Assembly: GCA_934358405.1 (NCBI GenBank)
Contig: CAKRKL010000068.1
Location: forward strand, 1 to 11,172
Length of the DNA: 11,172 nt
Reading direction: 5' to 3'
Origin: an uncultured Blautia sp.
GTDB lineage: Bacteria; Bacillota; Clostridia; Lachnospirales; Lachnospiraceae
Shown here: in pieces, positions 4,541 to 11,172 of the stretch
Numbering within the stretch: the first letter of the stretch is position 1
Layout: each line of letters opens with the position of its first letter
Program-made: the position numbers and the translations under genes
The notes under the pieces: generated by a model
Databases searched by the model: none
What the model was told of the DNA's origin: nothing
The model's input: only the letters and a program-made list of their open reading frames with translations

Positions 4541-6199
4541 TTGCAGTACGAATTCCTCAAAAATTTCCCCAGACGAATGAAAAATGTGGGCCTGTATGCA
4601 GTTCTCATTCAAAACAGTATCCAGAAAACATCCTGGAAACAGTTTGGTTTTTCAAAATTTGACGAACAGCTCAACCTTATTTTTGCTGTTATGCTTTATA
4701 TTATGGAGCAGTCTCTGAAAGAAGAAAGCTGTACCATGGATGATATTGGAGCGTATATTGACACGGTTAATACCAGATATTTTCAAAAAGAAATTACCTA
4801 TGAGGAGTGTAGAAAGCTGGGTGACTTTATTGTGAATGTGATCCTGTCCAATGAAGGCCGTGCCATGTATTTTGACGGATATGATTTCGAGCAGAATGAT
4901 TATCATATTATGCATGTCAGTTATGTGGCAAACCGCATTGTATATCTTGATCAGGAGGTTCGCAGAACTTCATATTATCTTACAGATGACGGATATAATC
5001 TTATACTTTCCACTTTGGAAATTGAAAATAATATGAAGCTTACCATCCACGAAATGATCTTTCAGATGCATCTGGAAAAACAAAGCTATGACAAGGCTGT
5101 GGATGAGATAAAAAATGTATTTAATCTGATGCGGATCCAGCTTCAGAAAATTCAGGAAGCTATGGGAAAAATCAGACGAAATGCATTGAATTATTCTGTA
5201 AAGGATTATGAAGAAATTCTTCTGGAAAATCTGGATACTATAAGCGACACGAAAGAGAAATTCCAGAAATACAGGGAATTAGTGCGAAAACGGGTAAAGA
5301 AATTAGAAGAAGAAAATATTAATGTTCGCCGCCTGGGAGAAAAAGAGGAAGAAAATCTGGAGAATCTTCGCATTATAGAAGGGTATTTAAATCGAACTAT
5401 AGATGAACACCAGAAAATTCTCAGCAGTCATTTTGACCTGAAGGCCCTTTATACCAGAGAATTGGAATTGTTGTCCCAAATGTCTCTTATTCAGAGATTT
5501 TCTCTGCGAAATGATTTTTACGATAAGGTTTTGGAAAATCCGGCATCCCTTGGAAACCTGGAATATTTTTTCAGACCTTTATTTAACCGGGAACCGGAGA
5601 AAACTTATAATCTGAATAAGGCATTGTTATACCAGAAGCCTGCCGTAAGAAATGAGGAAGAAGATACCGAAGAAATACTGGATTTTGATGAAGAGGCTTA
5701 CCAAAAAGAGCAGGAAAAAAAGCGAAAAGAGAAAATAAAACGCTATGAAAACAGCTTGAAGGTTCTTATAGAGCAGTCCCTTGAAACAGGAGAGATTTCT
5801 CTTCTGCAGCTTCAGAACAAATTTCAGAAAGCAGTTCCCGACCAGGAAGAAACCATACTTAAATCTCAGCAGGAAATGTTAAAGCAGCTCATTCCAAACG
5901 TGGAAATTTTTAAGGAAATTATGGTTGAACTGATTCGTAATAAAGAAATAAATATAGAAGCATTAAAGAGAGAACGAAGCGAATTTATTCAGGATCAGAC
6001 CACAGATTTTCAGTTGAATGAAATGCTGCTGCAGCTTTGTGAGGGGGAATTTGCAGCACAGAAAATACGTAAAATAGAAATATACAGAATTGAAGATGGC
6101 ACTACTGTTATTTTCAACAATGTGCGAACAGAAAGCGGAGAGAAAAAAAGCATTCGCTGTTCCAACATTCTCATCCGGAGCTTAAGAAATGAGGAATAA
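4541..6199 (+). CDS. jetA: Wadjet defence protein JetA, kleisin-like subunit
   Basis: JetA bridges the heads of the SMC-like JetC and binds JetB, like MukF in MukBEF. The 552-residue protein shows an N-terminal winged-helix-like part with the YYLTDDGYNLIL block (145-156), then long charged helices likely to form coiled coil (about 185-320), a very acidic then basic linker (369-402, with EEEDTEE and KEQEKKRKEK), and a C-terminal helical or winged-helix part ending in short beta strands (512-547). Length and layout fit the DUF5716-type JetA of type II Wadjet; this sub-typing is from memory of the family. The start is TTG at 4541, chosen because AAGGAGG (4529-4535) precedes it at good spacing; the first ATG is 13 codons later without such a site. 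Only 5 bp separate it from jetB. Confidence 0.86.
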   Translation: MQYEFLKNFPRRMKNVGLYAVLIQNSIQKTSWKQFGFSKFDEQLNLIFAVMLYIMEQSLKEESCTMDDIGAYIDTVNTRYFQKEITYEECRKLGDFIVNVILSNEGRAMYFDGYDFEQNDYHIMHVSYVANRIVYLDQEVRRTSYYLTDDGYNLILSTLEIENNMKLTIHEMIFQMHLEKQSYDKAVDEIKNVFNLMRIQLQKIQEAMGKIRRNALNYSVKDYEEILLENLDTISDTKEKFQKYRELVRKRVKKLEEENINVRRLGEKEEENLENLRIIEGYLNRTIDEHQKILSSHFDLKALYTRELELLSQMSLIQRFSLRNDFYDKVLENPASLGNLEYFFRPLFNREPEKTYNLNKALLYQKPAVRNEEEDTEEILDFDEEAYQKEQEKKRKEKIKRYENSLKVLIEQSLETGEISLLQLQNKFQKAVPDQEETILKSQQEMLKQLIPNVEIFKEIMVELIRNKEINIEALKRERSEFIQDQTTDFQLNEMLLQLCEGEFAAQKIRKIEIYRIEDGTTVIFNNVRTESGEKKSIRCSNILIRSLRNEE

Positions 6200-6204
6200 C
6201 CAAT

Positions 6205-6918
6205 ATGGCATATGAAGCAGAAGAAATCCGTTGCAGTCAGGAAATATTTTATTATTTGCTGGAGCATCATGAATTAAGAGAAGAGGATGAACCTCTTTTA
6301 TATAAGGCTTATACAGAAGAAGAGGCTACCCGGAATCTGGTGAAATCCCAGGGGGAAGTGGCGGCAGCTAACATAGAACGTTACGGAAATGTGATTTATT
6401 TAATTCCCAAAGAGGAAAATAATTTTCTGGGATTTTCTAAACAGCAGTTAAAAAGCACATTGTGTAAATCTTCAGCTACAGATAAAGATTATTATTTATC
6501 CCAGTTTGTAATCCTGACATTACTTGTTGAATTTTTTGACGGACAAGGAAGCAGCAGTAAAGCCAGAGAGTATATGCGGGTGGGCGAGCTTATGAATTGT
6601 ATTTCTACCAGATTGAAGGAGGGCGCAGCAGAAGAGGAGGAAAAGGAAGATACGGCGGGCATTTCGTTTCAGATCCTTTATGAAACCTATGAGGCACTAA
6701 AATCTGATGACAGAGGCTCCAGAATGAAAACAACAAAAGAGGGTTTTATTTATAATATTCTGATGTTTCTTCAGAAACAAGGACTGGTTGAATATGTAGA
6801 GCAGGACGAGATGATAAAAACAACCAGAAAGCTGGACAATTTTATGGACTGGAATCTTCTGAACCAGAATCATTATCAGAGAGTTCTCCGAGTGCTGGGG
6901 GTGGCAAAGGATGAGTAA
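6205..6918 (+). CDS. jetB: Wadjet defence protein JetB, KITE-like subunit
   Basis: JetB is the small tandem winged-helix (KITE) subunit that pairs with JetA on the JetC heads, comparable to MukE. The 237-residue protein has a helical N-terminal part (about 8-60), the NVIYLIPKE strand-like block (62-70) and LGFSKQQLK (75-83), a hydrophobic helix (98-112), a short acidic linker (141-149) and a second winged-helix-like part (about 152-220). This resembles the DUF6063-type JetB of type II systems, assigned mainly from context and size. GAGGA (6191-6195) inside the end of jetA serves as the ribosome binding site. The stop codon overlaps the start of jetC (8 bp), so translation of the two is probably coupled to keep subunit ratios. 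Confidence 0.83.
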   Translation: MAYEAEEIRCSQEIFYYLLEHHELREEDEPLLYKAYTEEEATRNLVKSQGEVAAANIERYGNVIYLIPKEENNFLGFSKQQLKSTLCKSSATDKDYYLSQFVILTLLVEFFDGQGSSSKAREYMRVGELMNCISTRLKEGAAEEEEKEDTAGISFQILYETYEALKSDDRGSRMKTTKEGFIYNILMFLQKQGLVEYVEQDEMIKTTRKLDNFMDWNLLNQNHYQRVLRVLGVAKDE

Positions 6919-9900
6919 GATTAATGCAGTACGTCTGATTAACGTGAATTATAATAACAATGCATATCGCATCAGTGATGAAATCATGTATTTCAATGGG
7001 GAAAGTACCTTGCTTTCTCTTCAGAACGGCGGAGGAAAATCAGTACTTGTGCAGATGCTCACAGCTCCTTTTGTTCATCAGAGATATCGAAATACCAAGG
7101 ATCGTCTGTTTGAAAGCTATTTTACAACCAATAAACCTTCTTTTATTCTGGTTGAATGGGCACTTGATCAAGGCGCAGGATATGTCCTTACAGGTCTTAT
7201 GGTCAGAAAAGCCCAGGATATTCAGGAAGATAAAAAGGATAATCTGGATATTATCGGCATTGTAAGTGAATATCAGGAATCCTGTATCCAGGATATTAAT
7301 CATCTTCCGGTGGTTGAAAAGGGAAAAAAGGAAATGATTTTGAAGAATTATAATTCCTGTAAACTGCTGTTTGAGAGCTACAAAAAAGACAGGGATATGA
7401 AATTCTTTTACTATGATCTGACTAATTATGCCCAGTCCCGACAATATTTTGATAAGCTGATGGAATATCAGATCAATTACAAAGAATGGGAAACAATCAT
7501 TAAAAAAATTAACGTGAAAGAGTCCGGTTTGTCTGATCTTTTTTCTGACTGTAAAGATGAAAAAGGTCTGACAGAAAAGTGGTTCTTAGAAGCAATCGAG
7601 AGCAAGCTGAATAAAGAGAAAAATCGTATTCGTGAGTTCCAATCCATATTGGAAAAATATGCCGGACAATATAAGGATAACCGCTCAAAAATCAAACGAA
7701 GAGACAATATTCGTGCATTTAAAGAAGAGGCGGAATCTATTCGTATAAGAGCAGAAGAATATCAGACTGCTGAAAACGAAGAGAGAAAACAGGAAAACAA
7801 AATTGCCTGGTTTATCCATGATGTGAATGAGCTTTTAAATGAAACACAAAAAGAATATGATTCTTCAAAGGAACAGATGGAAAATCTGGATAAGGATGTT
7901 GCACGGGTAGAATACGAGGAGCTTTCCAGTAAGGTTTATGAGAGTGAGAGAGAAAAAAATCTTCATCTTAGTGACCGTGATATGATTGATATGGAGCGGG
8001 AAAATCTTCAGGAAGAGGCGTCTAAGATAAAGAAAAATCTGCATATCTTAATATGTGCCAGAGGACAGTGCGCAGCAGATGAAGAAAAAGAGGAACTGGA
8101 GCTTCTTCGTGAGAAAATTGCTGTGGCGAGACAGCAGGGGGAAGACCTGGAACCGGAGCGTAAAGCTCTTGGATTTTTATTGAAAGGCTTTTTCGAAGAC
8201 CAGCTTCAGAACAATCGTCAACAGCAAAGCATAAAAAATGAAAGAGCAAAAAAGGCAGAAGAAGAGGCCTTTGAAGAAGAAAGAAAAGTTCAGGAGCTAG
8301 AAGAAAAAATACGCGATTGCTTTGGAAGAAAGGGAAAACTGGAAAGTCAGATTGAGGCATACAGCCGCATAGAGGAACAGTATAATTCCAAATATCAGGA
8401 AGAGCTAAGACGTAATATTCTTGGCAGCTATGAAGCAGGAGCTCTTCAGATTCATCAGCAGATTTATGAACAGAAGCTGGAAAAAACGGTGCGGGAACGC
8501 ACTGAAAGCCAGAAAAAATGGGAAGCAGACAAGGAAGTAATTCGCGGACAGGAACGAAAACTTGAAGATAAAAAAGAAGCCTTGATTCACAAAAAAACAG
8601 AAATTCAGAATCAGACAGGCAGATATCAGACTTACGAAAAAGAATTAGAAGAAAGAAAAATTGTACTGAAATATCTGGATATAGAAGAACGCTATCTTCT
8701 GGACCAGGAAAAAATTCTAAATACTTCAGAACGAAAATTGCGGGAATTGGAGGAACTTAGAAGAAATCTGGAAAAAGAAGAGGACATACTGGAAAAGGAA
8801 TATACAGGTCTTACCAGCGGCAAAGTTCTGGAGCTGCCGGAAGAACTGGAAAAGGAACTGACAAATCTGGATATCCATGCAGTATACGGCATGGAATGGC
8901 TGAAAAAGAATGGCTATTCCAGGAAGAAAAACCAGGAGCTTGTGCATAAAAATCCATTTCTGCCATATGCCCTGATCCTTACCAGACAGGAGATGGAAAA
9001 GCTTGGAAAAAACGGCAAAAATATTTGTACCTCTTTTCCGGTGCCTATTGTAGAACGGGAAAGACTTGAGGAAGTGCAGGAAAAATATACTGAGAAAATC
9101 GTAAGATTTCCGGGAATCAGTTTTTATATTCTTTTTAATGAAAATCTGCTGGATGAAGAGAAGCTTCAGGCAATGATCTGGGAGAAAAAGCAGCAGCTGG
9201 AAAAAAACGGACAGCTTATTTCTCTTCGTAAAAAGGAATATGCAGAGTATTTTCAGCGCCAGGAAATGATTAAAAACCAGGCAGTGACAAAGGAAAATTG
9301 GCTGGAAGTGCAGGAAACTTTGAAGAAGCTGGATGAAGATAAAAAATATCTGGAAAAGGAAATAAGAGATGATGCCCAGAATCTGGAAAAACTGAAAAGA
9401 GAGCATGAAGAATTACAATCTTTTATTACAAACACCGGAATAGAAATTCAGCGTCAGCGGCAAAAGCTAGAGGACTTTAAGCTGCTGAAAAAGGATTACG
9501 AGTCTTACGAAAGTAATCGAGGCTTATTAGAAAAATGTAAAAAAGAAGAGGCTCGCTATCAGGAAAACCAAAAGCTCTCAAGAGACAGGCAGGAGAAGCT
9601 TCAGGAAGAAAAAAAGACGCTGGAATATAGTATAAACATGCTGAGCCGGGAAGAAGAACGGCTTAATGGAAAGCTTACCAGATATGCTGCCTACGAGAAT
9701 TCAGAACAGAAATTCCAATTAGATGAAAGCATGTCGCCTGAACAGATGGAAGCACGCTATGAGGCAATCACCTCAGTTCTTTCCCAGGAGCTTAAGGATT
9801 TGGAAGCGCAGGAAATGAAAGCAGCAGGACGTTACCAGCGGGAAAAAGAAGAACTGGAGCATCTTCAGAAAAAGTATGGCTTAAAGCCAAAGCAGTGGGA

Positions 9901-11172
9901 AAACGTACTTTACGACCGTAAGGAAGAAACCCATCAGGAGGTAATGCTGGAAGAGCTTGAACGAAAAATTCAGACAAAAGATCTGCAATGGAATGATGCT
10001 GATAAAAAAGCAGCTGTTGCACAAAGTAAGATCAGTGAGCTGATGAAACGAATCCGCCTGGTATGCGGCATGGAGGAACCATTACCTCAAAATGAAATTC
10101 AGGGACAGGATTTCCAGGCACGAAGAAATCAGCTTCTCTTTCAGATAAAAGAAGAAAAAAAGCATGGGGATTTCCTGAACGGAAAGCTTCGAAGTTATGA
10201 GGAAAACTTAACTGCATTGTCAGAATACAATGAGCTGATTCCTGTGGAAACAGAGGAATGGGAACCTGTTTCTTCTGACATGACGGCAGTAGAATTAAGA
10301 AACTTCAAGGGAATTCTCATTCGTGATTACAATCAGAAACTCCGGGATACCAGACTGCGAAAAGAAGAACTGGTACAGCTGTTAAACAAAATTATCCGCA
10401 TGGAATCTTTTCAGGATGATTTTTACAGAAAGCCGCTGGAGCAGATGCTGGAGCTTTCCGGGGACGCAGAGCGGGTACTGATTCAGCTGAAAACAACGGT
10501 GCAGTCCTATGACAGTCTTATGGAAAAGCTTGAAGTGGATATTTCTGTAGTAGAAAGAGAAAAGGAAAGAATCGTAGAGCTTATGGAGGATTATGTTCAG
10601 GAAATCCATAGAAATCTTGGAAAAATCGATCATAATTCAACTATTACAATCCGGGAAAAATCTGTGAAAATGCTAAAGATACAACTTCCTGACTGGGAAG
10701 AAAATGCCGGACTTTATCATCTTCGCCTGGAAGACTTTATAGATAAGGTTACTATGGAGGGTGTTGAGATTTTCGAGAAAAATGAAAATGCACAGGAGTT
10801 TTTCGGCTCCAGCATTACTACAAAAAATCTTTATGATCAGGTTGTGGGAATTGGAAATGTGCAGATTCATCTTTACAAAATTGAAGCTCAAAGGGAATAT
10901 CCGATTACCTGGAAAGAGGTGGCACGAAACTCAGGCGGTGAGGGATTTTTATCTGCGTTTGTTATTTTGTCCAGCCTTCTGTACTACATGAGGAAGGATG
11001 ACACTGACATTTTTGCTGACAGAAATGAAGGAAAAGTTCTGATCATGGACAATCCCTTTGCACAGACAAATGCATCCCATCTGTTGATTCCACTTATGGA
11101 TATGGCGAAGAAAACCAATACTCAGCTGATTTGTCTCACAGGCTTAGGTGGAGATTCTATTTATAATCGTTT
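6911..11172 (+). CDS. jetC: Wadjet defence protein JetC, SMC-like ATPase (3' end outside window)
   Basis: JetC is the motor of Wadjet: a dimer with ATP-binding heads, long coiled-coil arms and a hinge that extrudes DNA loops and so senses small circles. The frame is open for all 1420 codons to the right edge, with no frameshift. The N-terminal head carries the Walker A QNGGGKS (38-44). Charged coiled coil covers about 225-630 and 760-1180. A non-coiled hinge-like segment lies near 634-755 (PFLPYALILTRQEM and FPGISFYILFNENLL). The C-terminal head has the ABC signature NSGGEGF (1340-1346), Walker B KVLIMDNPFA (1375-1384) and LICLTGLGGDSIY (1406-1418). Two deviations stand out: Leu37 replaces the first Walker A glycine, and Asn1381 stands where a catalytic Glu usually follows the Walker B Asp1380. 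DNPF-type motifs may be normal for this subfamily. Few residues should be missing. Confidence 0.93.
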   Translation, partial: MSKINAVRLINVNYNNNAYRISDEIMYFNGESTLLSLQNGGGKSVLVQMLTAPFVHQRYRNTKDRLFESYFTTNKPSFILVEWALDQGAGYVLTGLMVRKAQDIQEDKKDNLDIIGIVSEYQESCIQDINHLPVVEKGKKEMILKNYNSCKLLFESYKKDRDMKFFYYDLTNYAQSRQYFDKLMEYQINYKEWETIIKKINVKESGLSDLFSDCKDEKGLTEKWFLEAIESKLNKEKNRIREFQSILEKYAGQYKDNRSKIKRRDNIRAFKEEAESIRIRAEEYQTAENEERKQENKIAWFIHDVNELLNETQKEYDSSKEQMENLDKDVARVEYEELSSKVYESEREKNLHLSDRDMIDMERENLQEEASKIKKNLHILICARGQCAADEEKEELELLREKIAVARQQGEDLEPERKALGFLLKGFFEDQLQNNRQQQSIKNERAKKAEEEAFEEERKVQELEEKIRDCFGRKGKLESQIEAYSRIEEQYNSKYQEELRRNILGSYEAGALQIHQQIYEQKLEKTVRERTESQKKWEADKEVIRGQERKLEDKKEALIHKKTEIQNQTGRYQTYEKELEERKIVLKYLDIEERYLLDQEKILNTSERKLRELEELRRNLEKEEDILEKEYTGLTSGKVLELPEELEKELTNLDIHAVYGMEWLKKNGYSRKKNQELVHKNPFLPYALILTRQEMEKLGKNGKNICTSFPVPIVERERLEEVQEKYTEKIVRFPGISFYILFNENLLDEEKLQAMIWEKKQQLEKNGQLISLRKKEYAEYFQRQEMIKNQAVTKENWLEVQETLKKLDEDKKYLEKEIRDDAQNLEKLKREHEELQSFITNTGIEIQRQRQKLEDFKLLKKDYESYESNRGLLEKCKKEEARYQENQKLSRDRQEKLQEEKKTLEYSINMLSREEERLNGKLTRYAAYENSEQKFQLDESMSPEQMEARYEAITSVLSQELKDLEAQEMKAAGRYQREKEELEHLQKKYGLKPKQWENVLYDRKEETHQEVMLEELERKIQTKDLQWNDADKKAAVAQSKISELMKRIRLVCGMEEPLPQNEIQGQDFQARRNQLLFQIKEEKKHGDFLNGKLRSYEENLTALSEYNELIPVETEEWEPVSSDMTAVELRNFKGILIRDYNQKLRDTRLRKEELVQLLNKIIRMESFQDDFYRKPLEQMLELSGDAERVLIQLKTTVQSYDSLMEKLEVDISVVEREKERIVELMEDYVQEIHRNLGKIDHNSTITIREKSVKMLKIQLPDWEENAGLYHLRLEDFIDKVTMEGVEIFEKNENAQEFFGSSITTKNLYDQVVGIGNVQIHLYKIEAQREYPITWKEVARNSGGEGFLSAFVILSSLLYYMRKDDTDIFADRNEGKVLIMDNPFAQTNASHLLIPLMDMAKKTNTQLICLTGLGGDSIYNR

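Noticed and set aside
8726..9406. 226-codon Phe-rich frame on the - strand that could be mistaken for a membrane protein
   Set aside because: It is the complement of the Glu/Lys-rich coiled coil of jetC; Phe/Leu richness arises from reverse-complemented GAA/AAA codons.

Overview
The window looks like a chromosomal segment of an AT-rich, gut-type Clostridia, most probably Lachnospiraceae. This is inferred from strong AGGAGG-type ribosome binding sites, codon use, the EF-Tu C-terminal sequence and the gene families present; no rRNA or other taxonomic marker is in the window. All large genes lie on the + strand.

Region 1 (1-832) holds no large gene. It carries what looks like a compact type I toxin-antitoxin locus: a 32-residue hydrophobic peptide gene on the - strand (389-487), its leader and promoter (533-639), and a convergent short RNA on the + strand (promoter 273-301, RNA about 308-396). 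A second, about 90% identical copy of the leader and promoter sits at the left edge (17-122); its peptide gene would lie outside the window. Each leader contains a hairpin, and the two copies differ by a compensatory base-pair change, which supports a real RNA structure.

Region 2 (833-1094) starts with the last 17 codons and stop of an elongation factor Tu gene (835-888), with no tuf gene in front of it. It is followed by a strong UUCG-loop terminator (944-973). The simplest reading is that foreign DNA to the left inserted into, or recombined with, the 3' end of tuf, so this would be an attachment-site junction or a deletion scar. A good promoter (1028-1056), preceded by a tandem 13-bp repeat, then drives the next genes.

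Region 3 (1095-3451) is a two-gene arginine/ornithine catabolic unit: arginine deiminase (arcA) and a TIGR00300/LOR-SDH-type enzyme of the family that includes alternative ornithine cyclodeaminases. Together with an ornithine carbamoyltransferase encoded elsewhere, they could turn arginine into proline.

Region 4 (3469-end) is a Wadjet (JetABCD) anti-plasmid defence system in the order jetD-jetA-jetB-jetC. JetD is the TOPRIM-type nuclease, JetA the kleisin-like subunit, JetB the KITE-like subunit and JetC the SMC-like ATPase, which is cut by the right edge after 1420 codons. The family features look closest to type II Wadjet. jetD begins only 17 bp after the metabolic gene, so the defence genes may share its transcript; a candidate promoter lies in the 91-bp gap between jetD and jetA. 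JetC has unusual nucleotide-binding motifs: Leu for the first Walker A glycine, and Asp-Asn instead of Asp-Glu in Walker B.
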